Source: Hyalella azteca
Lineage: Eukaryota; Arthropoda; Malacostraca; Amphipoda; Hyalellidae
Reading direction: 5' to 3'
DNA: 64,000 bases
NCBI RefSeq assembly: GCF_000764305.2
Contig: NW_025931949.1
Span: 124,001-188,000 of the forward strand
Within the stretch, counting starts at the first letter, position 1, and each line of letters starts with the position of its first letter. Under the pieces are notes generated by a model. The model was not told where the DNA came from. It saw only the letters and a list, made by a program, of their open reading frames with translations, and made no database searches. Shown here in pieces: positions 14,502 through 28,912 of this stretch. The translations under genes and the position numbers were made by a program.

Positions 14502-17164
14502 AGTTTTCTTTTACGCTCCTCAATTATTACTCTTAATGAATCATCGGTCGAGTCAACATGTTAAAGAACCCTTGAAAGTGAAAAACTTTTACTCCAAAAC
14601 AGCGTCATACAATAGCAAAAGATATTAAATTCAAGCACAAAATACAAATATATTGGAGAATACAATCACAGTGCAAAAAGTTATAAGTTCAGGACAAGAA
14701 GTAACAATTCTTTTGCGATGCCACCATTTGTCGGAGCTGTTGAAATGATTGACCGGCCCTTCACTGCGAGCTTTGTTTGGCGATCAGAAAATGGCAATCA
14801 CAGAGCCATGAGGAGTTGCGCTAGCTGCCTCTGTGTTTGCTGCGCTATCAGATGCCCGTAATGCGTAAAATATGTCGACGCGAGAGTGGCACCCGTCATC
14901 TCAAGCTTCTGTTTACCTGTACCGCCATCTGATGTAGTGACCACGTCGTCATGCGCACACCCTGACTTGGGCCATTATCAAGATTATTACACGGAGTCCA
15001 AGACGAGATTATCTCATCAGGTCATCGCCTGTTGGTCGTGCACAAGTACGAGCGAAATTTAAAATTTTTCTATGCTCCACATTCGCACCTACATACTTGT
15101 TGATGGGACCGACAGCTGCCGTACCAATCATTAAAACGTGTTGTTCATCGCCTAAGCTGTAATGTCAAACGCACAGCACTTCGATGTTAACAATCTAACG
15201 TACGGCTTTTTATGTCAACGAGAGCCACATGGCTGATTGCTACAAGGTTCCTGGTCTATTCTCTCAACAATAGCACTTACAGTCAAACTTTGATGAAATA
15301 TCGCTGCCTCAGTAGCAATTTCATTCCCAGCGCCGCGCTTACTTCAAATTCTCGATCCAACAAGGTTCGCTTTGGAAATTACAGCTCCCTGAAACATCTG
15401 TATGGAAATTCCGTATTCTGGCTGAAATATTTACCACTTGCTGAAACGGAGTCTCTACTTGAATTTAAATTGATATTCGTGGCAAATAGAGAGCGGCGGA
15501 ATTCAGGTATTTAAACGAGAGACTGTGTCTTGGGTGCTATATTATGTGCGCCATGCATGTGCAGATCAGTTTTCTCGCTGTTATGGATAAGTAACTTATA
15601 ACTGGAACTCTGAAATTCATTGTTAATAAAACCATTAATACTGTTAACAAAACATTTTTATGTAGTGTATGACCATTATGGTCATTCAATAAAATAAACA
15701 TTTTTTTTGAATTTAGGTTAATATATCTGCTTAAGCAATAAAGCTAATTAGTGGCTATTGTAAAATTAACTCGACAATTCTATTGGCAGAGACAAATCAG
15801 TGGAATGATGCACCACTGCACTTTTATAATCTTAATAAGTATTTTCTTGTATACTTGCCGCTTAAAAGTTTTACATTTACCTTAAATTTTTTGTAATTCA
15901 TCAAACGGAATCGAAGTGCCAACGATTCTCTTTCTTTTTCTAACAACCAGCATTATTGAGGCAATCGCTTCCGTGCTCAACCTCAGTGCAGGCTAAGACA
16001 GAAACAAAAGAGGAACGAATTTCACGTGATGAGAGTTGTCGGCTGGCGCAGAGAAGAATTCATCGAAGCCGTGACTTGCGGCTACCGTATAACAAGAGCG
16101 TCGTCGGTTCAAGTGAAGAAACAGTGACTTGCGAAGCTTGGGGCTGGCACTTCAGCTCTCGAGCACCGGCAAAAATGCTCCGCTCTTTCCAGACTTGAAT
16201 CAATTCACTTGTGTATGAAGAATATGAAGTCATTCTCTGCTTTTCCTAACACTGGTAGCACACTTTCACGAGGTGCGATTTTTTTTTACAGCGAAATCGA
16301 CAACTTCCCGGAAAATCTTAGTTTTAAATGTGGTTATTTTTCTTTCGATCTGCCTTTAGTTTGCAGGTCCAATTATTCCAGCCATAAAAATGAAAACGCT
16401 CCTAATTATTTGTTGCGAAACATCACAAAATTGTTCTTCGGTAACCATCCAGCAGAGTTCATATACTTCGCCAAATCTGCTCATTATTTCGAAAAAACGA
16501 ATTAGAGCAAAGAACAGAAATTACTTCACAATCTAAAAAATCTAAAGAATGTCCAGCGCAAAATGACAGCGTAGCTTTTGCTCAGCGAAGTTTTGGGTTT
16601 TATTCTCTAAAACTAAAATGTCAAGATTGCAGGTTTATCGAACTGCTCCACAAGTTATGAATACATGAATTATTCATGTAAATGTGGCGGTGGCGCTACT
16701 GAATAGCTGTTGATTTATGTTTACATGCTTTGAACGTCGATACTGCCATAAAGTGACCTCAAGGCGGTCATTAAAAAGTCAACTCAGATACTTTGAAGCC
16801 GACTAACCATATAGGCTTAAAATATTCTGACATTCTAGCCTGTCATCAATATTTGACTGTGTTCTCTTCACTAAAACTTTAAAAACAAGTATATTTGTCT
16901 GTATGTGAGTCTATGGTTTCAGGGTGCCTTTGCGGCAAAGCGAGGCTCGACTCAGAACATGGCGAGACGTTTTACTCCATTAATGCTAAGAGCCCGATCA
17001 CTGCATGAAGATTGTCGCTTGATTAAATTATGTATGAATGAATTGTATATAAAGCATGGATAGGAAAAAATTTAATCTTGTGACGAGCGTCGGTCATAAA
17101 TGGAAATAATTATTTAACATGCCAGTAACTGAATAATTCAGTAAAAATTTAATGGATTTAAATT
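14502..17164. other. Gene-free sequence, slightly GC-richer patches
   Basis: No gene could be supported. Frames at 15212-15514 and 15956-16198 (plus strand, 100 and 80 codons) lack recognisable domains. A less AT-rich stretch at about 14730-15130 shows nothing definable. Confidence 0.5.
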
Positions 17165-17270
17165 TTTTGATGTTGATGTTAATTTTGATAATGATAATTG
17201 TGATATTGATAATTGTGATGATGATAATTGTGATGTTGATGATAATTGTGATGTTGATGTTAATTGTGAC
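17165..17270. repeat. GATGTT/GATAATT low-complexity tract
   Basis: Irregular repeat built from TGATGT, TGATAAT and TTGTGA words. It is a decayed trinucleotide-like microsatellite, and the apparent Leu/Ile/Met-rich frame across it is an artefact. Confidence 0.85.
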
Positions 17271-19788
17271 GAAGGAATGCTCGGCCTATTACCCTCACCA
17301 ACAGGAGCAAATACGCCGGTTTAAGCTGTCAACACGGGCGCTGTGCATTTGACGGAGCACAGCTTATGCAAACTATGATGGCAAATGTAGCACGCGCCAA
17401 CATACAAACAAGCTTGCACGTGCTAAGTAGCATTATAATTTTCTCCCTTGGCATAAGTGATGTGGCGACAGTGTCGAATCGCCTCGCTGCCACATCATCT
17501 AGTTTCTAAGACATCGCGTAGTGGTTATTAGTTAGGAAACACTAATTCCTCTGTATGCCTCGTCGTACCAGTCATCATTTGAAAGCAAAATTACAAATGA
17601 AATAAACATGACAGTGCAAATTGAGTGAAACTAAATCAACATTTCGATGCTGTGATGCAATTAACCATAAGAAATGCATGACTGATGTTTGTATTTCTCG
17701 ATGCTACTAAGACGCAATTAAATGAACGAAATAGAGTAGAAATTTTCATTATTATGTATCCTATTAGTGCATTTTTAAAACTTCTCTCATTCTTCGTACA
17801 GAAGCCAAGCAAGGTTCGAGTGAACATCTATCGCGCGCTGCTTACGGCACCAGCCGTTGCAGCTGATGACACTAATCGCCCCACAAAAGGCGATCTGCCG
17901 CTAAGGATCTTGTTATTGTGCCGCGCACAGCCTGAGATTGGATCAGCTCAAAATTATCCTTAAGTTGACAGTCAAACTTAGACGACTGCCGCAGCAGAAA
18001 ATTCGTTAGGTTCTTTCTCCTCCGTTGCTTAATACTTGGATCGTATGAGTTTCCTGAGGCCACGGAAGCGATGCTTCTTAATTGCTATTCACAACGTCAA
18101 TCTGCCATGACTTCATCAGTGCAGTATTTAGGAGACGCCCAAATAAGGGCTGCCTGCTCGGCTTTGTTTATTTCGTAAGTGAGGCGCACCCGACATCTAG
18201 ACAGATTAAGGGCATGCGTGTATTTCTTCCGTCAGACCCAAGATAATAATCAGAAATCTTAGGATCGCGGTAAAACTTTTAACTGTATTCCAAACTATAA
18301 GTAGATTAGACAGTTTTTACCTGACTCGCGTTAATGGTCGTAAAAGCATTGGTGTCAGTTATTGAGCTCATATTTAAAGGAGGATCAACTGAGTAAAACG
18401 AAGAAATTGCCAACCTTTACTCCTGAGCCAACAGCATTGAAATCTTCATGAATGGGTATCAGGTGGCATAATCAGAAAGATCGAGCCGTAAAACGCCTCT
18501 TCCCTGCATATCTCGTTCCGGATCGTAAAATAAATGCTTATTGTGCCTATAACGCGGAGCTTGCACTTTCCCTTAGGATCGTACTTAAACTTAGTTTATT
18601 GCCATACGCTCGATACTGGGCTGTTGTTACGCTGTCGTGAAATTTTCTCCCAGTACATAAAGTGAGAGTGCGATGCCTGCACTTTTACGAGAAACACCCC
18701 AGCTCGGGCCAACCAACCATTCAATCTTTTAGGTCATGTCCTACCATAAAGGAATGCTCCGGATTAAAGCTACGCCGTATCTTCCGCGTAATAAGTTTAC
18801 TCGACGTTAGGCTTTAAATTTCGCCATGTTGTGATAAGGTCTTTGAGATTTTTTTACATGCAAGGCCGGCAAATTGCGCACCATGAAAAATTGAGTGCAG
18901 CTCAATGTATATTATATTGCATATTATATCGTATAAACCACATATATTATTAAACCTTGTGAATATATAAATTCCAGTGGCCTTTCATGACATTCTTTGA
19001 ATGATAAACACTGCCTTCGAAAATTATTTTATTTGTTCTGATTAACATCAACATTTTTCAAATAGGCTTAGGCTTTTTTCATCCGTGATTTCTTGGATAA
19101 TCTTAGAAGGAATATATTGTTAATTAAAGGATAAATCAACTTCACCATTATCGTATTACTAGTCGAACTTTCAAACTAGGTTCGAATATGTTAATAAGCA
19201 TTATTGACTCAACCACCGGAGCCTAATGCAACTCGAGTCGATTGCAAACCGTTAGGCAACTTGTCGGTCGCGCAGTTTGCTTAGGTTTGAACGAGTTTGA
19301 TGCCAATAATTACAGTCTCAGTTTCTATACGTTTGTTGGTCTTATACGGTTCAAAATTAATGGGAAACTTAATTAGCTGAAATTTACAGAACTCGCCGGT
19401 AAACACATATGAAGGGAGGTGGTTGTTGAAGTCTTTAATCTTGTATGGACTTAGCCAAGCACTCCATACGAGCCTCAATGAGCACTCATATAGAATGTAA
19501 TCCAACCATGTTAGCCATGATGATTAATCCTGTAGATTAGATGCAGCGTTGACTCGTATTTTTTGCAGCTATTTGGATCAATTTTTCGTTAATTTAAACG
19601 TTGTTTCTCGGTGAGCTATTTCTAGCATGAGTATTTGTTGTCAATTCGTATTTTAAATTTTCGGAGCAACGAAATCTATTGTAAAAATGTATCAGATGTA
19701 TATATTCCTCATATGTTGTGAAATAGTTTGCTTTCTAAAGACGGTCACTATTTCTGAATGGGTGATTATTTAATTTGTGGTCATAAAC
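17271..19788. other. Gene-free sequence
   Basis: No recognisable gene, RNA or transposon end was seen on either strand. Confidence 0.5.
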
Positions 19789-19976
19789 TAAAAAAAATAT
19801 AACTCAATACTCACTGCAGTGAGTGACAGAGAGCGTATTCTTTCGTCGACGAAAACGTGAAGTCACGGACGGACAGACAGACAGACGGACGGACAGACGG
19901 ACGGACGGACTGACGGACGGACATGACGAGCACAATGGGGCATTTTTTCCATAAATGAGAAAATGCGCTAAAAATA
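19789..19976 (-). mobile_element. Dispersed GGAC-microsatellite element, copy 1
   Basis: Order on the plus strand: A-rich end with ATATAACTCA, the 16-bp perfect palindrome ACTCACTGCAGTGAGT (19809-19824), GACAGAGAGCG, the palindrome-containing TCGTCGACGAAAACGTG, AAGTCACGGACGGACAG, a GGAC/AGAC tetranucleotide run, GACGAGCACAAT, then ATAAATGAGAAAATGCGCTA. Three more copies occur in this window. No coding capacity. Strand is arbitrary: copies 1 and 2 share this orientation and copies 3 and 4 are reversed. Confidence 0.8.
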
Positions 19977-22900
19977 CTCTTCATCAAACGTAAATGTAGC
20001 AAAAAAAAACAAGAATGTTTGAAATGACGAGTAAATAATTCATATATCTACTTTTATGAGCTCTCTATAGTCAAATGTAATAAGCATGATGAATATTAGG
20101 TGGTATATTATATGCAGCGTACGAATCGGACAAATTATTGCAATAACAGCAGCGTTACAAACTGTCAAACTGCACGCAAAACGCCGGCTAGTGGTAATAT
20201 GTTCAATTTCACGTAAATTTTTTATCTCTCATTATTATTGTCAACTTGGGGGCACAATGGTATTCGAATATTAAAGCATGTACCGTTCTTCTTCATTCCT
20301 CTATATATTTTACAATAGGAATTTTAATTAATGTAATTAATTACTGTTTTATATTTTTTACTTTTCATGCAAGTTATTCATTTTAAGTATTAGAAATTTA
20401 CGTTATGTACATTTGAGCACATTATTCTTGAATGTCTGAGAATGATTCAGGGTTTTGCATTCCTTTGGAAACTTTCATCCGGTCTAGATATAATTTACTT
20501 ACATGAAAGCGCATTTTTTATCTCAGCATCTCATGTAGTATCTTATCTTATTTATATTCCATCAACGCAATTTTGTGAGTCTGCAACGACTGATATGAGG
20601 AATGAAAGCAATCCTGTAGCAATTATTGAAGCCCAATACTAGCAATTATTCTCGACGTTCCTCTGGATTTTAGATATTTTATGTGAAGATGTTTTTGATC
20701 GGAGAATTTGTCAGCATTCAGTCTGGGATTACGCTCAATAAATGCGAGCAGGAATTGCCAGCAGTGATTGGAAATACGGTATTTCTCCCATTCTTCTTAC
20801 ATTGGGAAATTTACTGCGCCAAGCTATGCGACGGAAGTGGCATTTGTCACGTTACGCGGCGCAATCCAGAGCAAATGGTCTTCATATTTTCTCAGCAGTT
20901 TTGTTATGGACACTTTATTATATGAAGAGTGGAGCTTCAAGAAGCGTTTCCTTTCTGCAAGTCGTAAAAAGTAGGACCTCGTAAAATCAAGCTCATAAAA
21001 TCTCTACCGGAGACATTTTAAGTATTTCAATTCATTCGTGTTTTCGTGTAACTTAATTTCTATATCAAAGAATTTTATCGTTGCAATGTTGACGCCAGGA
21101 TTTTAAAATAGCCGTCAGCTGCCATATGCAATAAGTTTCGAGATGTTGTTCTTGCTACCTGGCCGTGCACTAGCTTGAGAAATTTTCAGTTTTTTCTGCT
21201 CTATTCAGTGCCATTAATTTGGCTTAAGCCTCGATATAGATCAGGAGTTGTGACGCGGTAGCAACATCTCGGAGCAAACAAACCTGCGTTGTAGATCACG
21301 CCGAGCTGCGCGATGTCAAGCTATTTTGCACGGCGCCTTTACTGCACTATAAGAGGCAGGTGTATTGATGAGTGGTTGGTTTAATGGAGAGGTGCCGGGG
21401 GCTATCGAATTCCGCTCGGGCACCGCACTCGGCGACTAACGAGCTGCGATGGCATCCGTCACGAGGGATTAGCATTTCAATGAGACGCTTGGGACCGATA
21501 ATCTCGGAGCATCTGTACGCTCCGCAACGCTTCCCCCACTCAACGTTAGGAATATCTTCTCCCCCGCACGCCATCATTTTATTTGATGTTTCGAAGGCTG
21601 TGATCGCAATCACCTCACGATGATGAAGACCTCTCAGGGCTCCCCTAACATGTTAATATCTTTCAAATGTCATGCTCGCTTCCCTGGCTTACAGCCACGA
21701 GCTTGTTTCACTAATTTTTTGCATATTCTACTTTCTCTGCACCTGAATCCAGCATGTGTTAAAATTGTATAATATCACCATTTTTTTCAACTAACTCATC
21801 TGGATGAACGAGGCCACAACGAGTATAAATCTTGCAGATAATCCTAATAATTATTTTTTCTACTACAACCAATTTTCAGTTGCTGTCATGAGCCGTAAAA
21901 AAGTAGATTAGCCTTTAAAGAAGCTTTTTATTGGTATACGAAGTGTCCAGACAACGAGAGATTAGAGTCTGGACTTGACGGCGGGTTGGCTCGGTCAATT
22001 GGGCATTCATCGCTCACAGTCGATGCGTCGCTCGCAGCTGAAGCTTATAACGTGGCCGTCAATCATCGTACGCGAATCAAAGACGTTTCCACTTAGGCCC
22101 AAACTAGAGTGTGCACTGTAGGCCTTGTGGACAATGGCACCTGCAGGGCGTCAGACCTCAGTGTGACATGTTAAGCAGATTGAGAGCCTCAGGAGAAGCT
22201 GCTCCTTCTTTCTCGTCGGGCTTCATCGCTCCGAGAATTTAAGCCAATTTATGCAGCAAACGTGACTGAGGTCTTGAATAGGAGCACCATAAATATGTGT
22301 GTTTTTAGTCCGCAACACAGACCTGTCATCGCTCGCGGAATCAATGATGAGACAAGCTGATAAAATCAGGAATATTGATGCCTTTCATTGCGACTTCGCT
22401 GCAGAGAGCGCTCACGTCTCAGAGCTCTTTCTCACCCTCGTTAAGGACCGCGTGCCTCCATTCGTGAAGTGGCATTGAGGAAATCGTGGCTTTCCTCTCG
22501 ATTTCTGCATGAATAGACTATCATTTACGTTAAGAGTTTGAGGAGATTAGTTATAGATTCACTCTTTCTATGAAAATTTACAAGTAGAACAATAATGATA
22601 GCTGCTGTCAAATACGTTTTTTTATTCAGATTAAAGAAGATAATTTCCTTTGACAAAATCAAAAAATTAAACTCGTACTTCCCTCGCTACAGTAGCGGTT
22701 TCAACGTGGGAGGTACAACCTTTTCTCATTAAGGCGAACGATCGAGGCCACCATCAGTTACCAGCACTCAAAAGTGTTCATATTATACCATCAATCTCGG
22801 CCTCTAAAACAGGTCATTCCGAGCCTCTTATCCAGAGGCAGGATTTATTTTTTCCCAGCCGGCAGGCCATTCTCTGTATCCTTCCTGTGTCCTTTTCTCG

Positions 22901-25900
22901 AGCCTAATTACGTTGAGCTTCTGTTGAGTCCCGCCCAGGCTTCCGTGCATCGGAGATGCTTCAGATCAAGCATAATGAATAATAAAAGATGACAGGATTG
23001 ATATGGTATGAGATCTTTGGGTTACAATATGTGGTATGCTAAAGAATTAATGTTCTTGTTTCATGGTGGTCTACGCGACTTCTTTGAGTATAATTTGTTC
23101 TGAATGTAAAATTCTTGGCAAATACGAAAAAAAATGCCCTGAGAGAATTCGATTAAACCAAATCTGTGGCACAATCCTATTCTGAACTGCCACACTTGTT
23201 TTGTGTCGCTGTTTTCATTACTGTCTCCTGGAATGAACTGCAACGGACCTTTTCCGATGGTTCAGGGAAGGGGTGCAAACTGCATGTGTGGAACGTTGCA
23301 TGTGGAGCACCACAGAAATAACCACTCTTATCGAGCGTCATTTTGCGCTTTCCCCTTTGATTAATCTTAAAATGCTTCAATTTTAGTAATTAAATTGTTC
23401 GCATGCGAGGGCATCAGATGGCCACGATTGGTTTCAGCTCTAATGTGGAATAAGCTTAATTTCTAAAATTTTGTCGCTGGCTCATTTTCTTTCTCTCGAA
23501 ATTTGATCTCTATAAATTTCAACATTCGTGCGACTACATATTGTCATAATAAATCTTCCTTAGATTTTTTGGTAAGCTCCAACAATAAAGTGATATAAAA
23601 TTAAGTGTCGATTTAAGGTCAAAGAAACTAATTTGTACGATTTATATAAAATGCGTTATAATTATTGGTCATTGAATGTAAATTAGACGCTGTTATTTTT
23701 GTAACCATTTTATACTGGTATAAGGGAATTTTCTAGATGCTCCATTGAAATTTTGCAAAACTTTAATTAAAATCATATTTATTTATTTTCTTACTATATA
23801 TTTTATCTACAGTCAACTTCCAAAACCTCAAGTCAAGTGGCTCCAATCAACAATTTAAGATAAAGGTATTTGAGAATAAAAAATCCATGTGTCATTACAT
23901 AATTTGACTTGTTTAAATCGATATTAAAGTTACGAACCTCGACAAATAATGGTGAGTTCCAACCGATCCTATGAATACTTGCATGCTGAATAGTAAAATG
24001 TTCAGAATACTTGAATATTTCAATTATTAGTTATTTTAGGCCTCATTGTGTAGAGTAACATGGAATCTACGTTTTTTATGGGTGATAAATTTCATACCGA
24101 ATATTTTTTTCCGATTTATTTTTCTTTACATTTGGTCAGGGTATTCTTTCAATAGTCAAGTTCAATTTTAACAATTTATTGATATCATTTATGAGTTTTT
24201 CAGAACTAAAGAGATGCTTATTTTCCTTCAAGAAATCTTTGGACAAGAATTATGTGCTGTGTAACTATAAATTTTTAGGTAATATTATGTTAATTAAATG
24301 CTCAAATAAAATTTAATGCACAAATTCACTATTTTATAGTCCCAAATTGTTTCGCTTCATTAAAGTCTTTCGAGAGCCCCTCATGGATCCGCGTGTAAAA
24401 TGCCCAATTAGTTCCATTAGGGAACCACTCACATCAAATTTATTGTAAAATGTATTCTGGCTGGCATGCGCTACGTCGTTCATGGGAAAAAAGCACGCAT
24501 TCATTTCGCATGGCTTCTTAAATATTAAATTTCCGCCCTTATAGTAAAATTCTTGTCAAATATTTTTGATCTGGTTTAGAGTGCGACGAAAGTCATGAAT
24601 AAACCGCATCTGATATCCCAAAGTGAACGAAAATTTATTATATCTAAAAATTGATCGTGTTCAGTTCTTTCCTATGCTGGTCACAATCATGAATATCGGA
24701 CGTGCATCAAATACAGTGTATTTTAAGACTAACGAGGAAAGTCTTCGCGTTTGCACGAAGAACAGAAGTTATTCTCTCTATATATACATCTTTTTTTATT
24801 AAAGGTGTAAATGTGAAAGTAAGAACTGATCGTTTAAACGAAGCAAATTCATTCTCTGGTGATCGTATAAACTATGTTAGTGTTGGGAACTGATCGCAAC
24901 TATTTGGGCCTGTTTGGGCAGCTGTGAGAGATATCATCAGTTGGTCGATAATATGAACCAAATACGGGGAGTCAACATCTCCGCCGCACCGTCCGACAAT
25001 TTACACTGAACATGAGGCGTCGTAATGTACTTCATAATTGATCGCCAATTTGATCTTGTGGCCGTTCATAGCAAAGTGAAGTTGCAAAGGCAATGGGACT
25101 CGCGGTTATAATTGCCGAGCATTCCTCTCGTAGAGCAGCGCGATTATATTGGAAACTGATGAAGTGTATCGGCACTGCGGCTTTGATGTTGGAACATGTC
25201 GCCGCCTCTGATATCAAGTAATGATCGCTCTGTGGCCCTCATTACGGGGGCGAGAACGGCCGCCACCTCATGAAAAGCACGGACTCCATTTTCAAGGAAA
25301 CCTCCATTTTTCACATCATTATTTTATAAAATATGCTTTAGCTTTAGCAGCAAAAAAAATTCACTGTAAACAGATGCTGAATTCAGGATATTTGGCATTC
25401 ACAAATTTTTGTCAAATATTTTTCTGTCTGAATTATCCTAAACTGAAATGTAAGAAAATTATTTGAGATGGTTGTGTGCGAGGGGAATTTAGAGAATATC
25501 GCCACTAGAAACTGATACTAATCACTACTAATATTGAGCGGAAATCCGAACGAAATTTCAAAAGCATCGCAACACTCGTCAAGGCTTTTATATACAACAG
25601 CCTGGGCTTGATCAGAAAAAAGAAATTAGGGAAAATTTGGATTTAAATTTCTGACGTGCCACTTTCGAATTCAAGTCTGAAAAGTTCGAGTACAGGAGGA
25701 ACTGAGCTTTTGTGAATGCAAATGGCTCCTATTTTGTGGTGCTTTGGAAAGACCTGCGCAACTTGCATGGGCTTTGTTTAAGAAGGCCCAGAAAAGAAGA
25801 GGCACCAAGTGCTGCATTACCAGCAGCCCCAATCTATATGGTCCTCCAAGCATTGGACGTAATATGAGCTTTGTGTGTTCATTTCATTTCTTTGCTGCAG

Positions 25901-26690
25901 CATCTGTTGCTTTAGGCTGGAATTCGAACCATTTAAATTGATAAATGTTTTCATTTAATATGAAGCGTTTCCACATTTTACACGTTATTTATGAGTTTAA
26001 TTTCGTCAGCAATTGAACGAGCCAAACAGTGGAATATCAATATCAATAATATCAATATCACGAATGGTATATCTATATTCGCACAATCTACAACGTATCT
26101 ACTTTTAGTTGTAACGACAACGCCCCATCATGTGACATGCGGGACCATAAGTGCACCGGTAAGTATTATGAAGAACCCCACACCCCCTCAAGGAAGGCGA
26201 GGTTATAGTTATTGTTTTGGTGGAACAAAGAAGGCACTAGAGACCAAGTATTCATGATAAGCATCGCCAGTAATGGCGAGTGTAGACGCATCTCTTACAA
26301 ATTGGATTCTCCATGCATTACACCTTCCTCGTGTAGATAATTCAATTTTTCAAATTATCGAATTTGGGAATGAGGTCACAATTGTTGTACTTTGTAGATG
26401 AAAGTTTGCTGCTTTCGATAGAGATTTAATTAAATTTAAAATTGAAAAACAGTTTCCTGTTCTTCGCAGAAATATCGCCGTATAATATTATTAATAATTC
26501 TCGGCCCTAATTTAGCCTGTTATTGATTAACTGGACTAATCAAAAGAACTGTGAGCAACATTATGCTAATCGAAATAAAATTTTCAAACTCAATACAATT
26601 AAATTCTGATCGTTATCATGGAAAACAAATAAGTTTTACATTTTTTAGTGTACGTGCGCTGTGATTTTTCTCTTTCTCTCTTCTTAGACG
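19977..26690. other. Gene-free sequence with a GC-richer patch at 21360-21640
   Basis: No gene could be supported. At 21347-21623 both strands are open for 83-88 codons in a GC-richer patch. Neither translation is recognised, and overlapping open frames on both strands suggest composition instead of coding. Another GC-richer stretch (about 21950-22480) shows nothing definable. A short ATCAAT-type repeat lies at about 26033-26062. Confidence 0.5.
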
Positions 26691-27008
26691 CACTTTAGTG
26701 CGATATTTTCAGTTCTCTCAATCTCCCTCACTTTAGTGCAATATTTTACGTTTTCCCATTCTCTCTCACTTTAGTGCAATATTTTCAATTCTCTCAATCT
26801 CTCTCACTTTAGTGCGATTTTTTCAGTTCTCTCAATCTCTCTCACTTTAGTGCGATATTTTCAGTTCTCTCAATCTCTCTCACTTTAGTGCGATATTTTC
26901 AGTTCTCTCAATCTCCCTCACTTTAGTGCGATATTTCAGTTCTCTCAATCTCATTCACTTTGGTGCGATATTTTTAGTTCTTTCTAATCCTCTCACTTTA
27001 GTGCGATA
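26691..27008. repeat. 38-bp tandem minisatellite, nine units
   Basis: Units start with CACTTTAGTG at 26691, 26729, 26767, 26805, 26843, 26881, 26919, 26956 (one shortened) and 26994 (partial). Each has a CGATATTTTCAGTTC core and a pyrimidine-rich CTCAATCTCTCT tail. CACT-TT-AGTG forms a small inverted repeat in every unit. No coding potential. Confidence 0.95.
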
Positions 27009-27685
27009 AAGAACTTATACTTCCTCTTCTTCGCTTTTTTTATATTTCGTCCCTTAATCATCACCAAAAGCATAAGCATTGTAAATGAAGACAGAACTGA
27101 CGCAATCTAAGTTTGAGCGGCACTTGGCCAGCTCTTCAGCCTGAACTATCACGGAAAGTATTGGAATTGCTGCTCTTTAATTGTGGAAGTTCTCATAAGA
27201 GCCGCACTGCGACTGTACTTCATCACCACCCAGATAGAACTTCATGAACAGGAAGTTTCTGATCACACTGTCATGCTGTAAAATTCAAAGTCACTTTCTA
27301 CAAGAGCCAGCTATGTTGCTTCTTTGGTAAAATGAAGCTTGTGCTCGGTGTTATTTTGAGGGCTCCAAATAATTATAAGTTTTATAAGAAAAAGCAAGCG
27401 AAAGACGTTGCATGTGGAAATACAATACAGTTTCATTACAATTAGCAACATGCAGCAGTAGCAAAGCTATTTAGCTTCAGTACCGCAATCATTTTTTCTC
27501 ATTTTCATCTACATTTCTGTTGTTGCCAGAATACGGCTCAAAGCCTTAAAGTTTTATTCAAATTCGTTGACTAAAAAAGTTACCAGCTTTCTTCTCGTTC
27601 GCTAATTATGACAAATGAAAAGTTTCGTTTTACTTTTTATCGAAATTTAGAGCAGAAGACAATTATCTTCACAATATATAAATTA
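27009..27685. other. Gene-free spacer
   Basis: No feature recognised between the 38-bp array and the next dispersed element. Confidence 0.5.
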
Positions 27686-27857
27686 TTAAAAAAATATAAC
27701 TCAGTACTCACTGCAGTGAGTGACAGAGAGCGCATTTTCTCGTCGACGAAAACGTGAAGTCACGGACGGACAGACGGACGGACGGACAAACAGACGGACG
27801 GACATGGCGAGCACAAAAGCGCTTTTTTCCATAAATGAGAAAATGCGCTAAAAATAG
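27686..27857 (-). mobile_element. Dispersed GGAC-microsatellite element, copy 2
   Basis: This is the best-preserved copy. The perfect palindrome ACTCACTGCAGTGAGT lies at 27706-27721. The 13-bp inverted repeat AGCGCATTTTCTC (27729-27741) and GAGAAAATGCGCT (27837-27849) brackets the GGAC run, so the core could fold back. Same orientation as copy 1. Confidence 0.85.
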
Positions 27858-28912
27858 AAATATTATAATTAAAATAAGTAATTGGATTTCATAATGCTGA
27901 AAAGTTTACGTTATGTGAGCAAATTTATAAGTTAAAGCAAGACAAAATGACGATGAGGGTATTTGCAATAGCATTCCCTGCAATTGCCCCGGCATTGCAT
28001 TCCGTAACTTGCAGTATTTTGCTGCGGAAAGCTCGACGCGGCTTTTAACGATAGCACTGATGCCGCGACAACTTCCCGAAGAGTTATAGTGCCTCTCTCA
28101 ACAAATTATAATTAGGAGCCCAGACCGATTAATCTTGCTAGTCAACTTGAAATATGATTAATGATTTGTGTACTTTTTCGTCCATGATTTCCATTTTTAC
28201 CGAGTAGTTGAATATTAGCTGGCAATTTAGAGAAATTTGTAATGTTTGTGTTTTTAGATTTTCATTTTTGGGTAATTTTTTTTTTCATTCGCTATGTAGT
28301 AATTTACAGAATTGACCGCTCGTTTTGAATTGTTAACGCTTATTCAAGATATCCAATTGAGGAAAATTTCCCAGTATTGTTTGTTCATTAAATTAGGTCA
28401 GAAATGTTACTGCTTTTGCCACCCAAGCTCAATCGTTATCCTTGAGTGATATCAAAGGAAATAATCGCAATATTCCGACATTGGATTCAGCGTTTTGGAA
28501 AGCCATCCTCTAATTTTATTAAAACTTGTAATACCGATTTGAGAAAGACTTGTTCATTGTGCTCACCATCCATCATAATTTTTATTGTCTACACTTAACG
28601 CATAGCCATCAAGAAAAAATAACTTATTCTCTTATATCATTAAAGTTTATATTAATAGTGAGGAAATTCTGCGGACATTTAATGACACCATTCCTTTATG
28701 AGACAGGTAAGAATTCATGTCACTAGTTGGAAAAATATAGAGTAACGCCAATAAGTTTTGCTCTGTTATAAACTGCCAACAAATCCTCGTCAATGAGAGT
28801 CCCTACTTCCTGGCTGCATAAACCCTGGCTTAATTAACCCTCTTGAGTACTCGCAACGTGAGCTATCGGAGCGCAAATGTATCGTGAATTTTAAAATATC
28901 AGTTGCGACACA
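27858..28912. other. Gene-free sequence
   Basis: No gene or RNA recognised. A moderately GC-rich, homeodomain-word-containing stretch at about 27970-28140 could be regulatory, but nothing decisive is visible. Confidence 0.45.

Noticed and set aside
16080..19190. tRNA B-box-like GGTTCRA words (near 16107, 17814 and 19180)
   Set aside because: None continues into a full GGTTCRANNCC box with a cloverleaf around it.
19809..19824. Palindrome read as a lone transcription-factor site
   Set aside because: It recurs at the same place in each copy of the dispersed element, so it belongs to that element.
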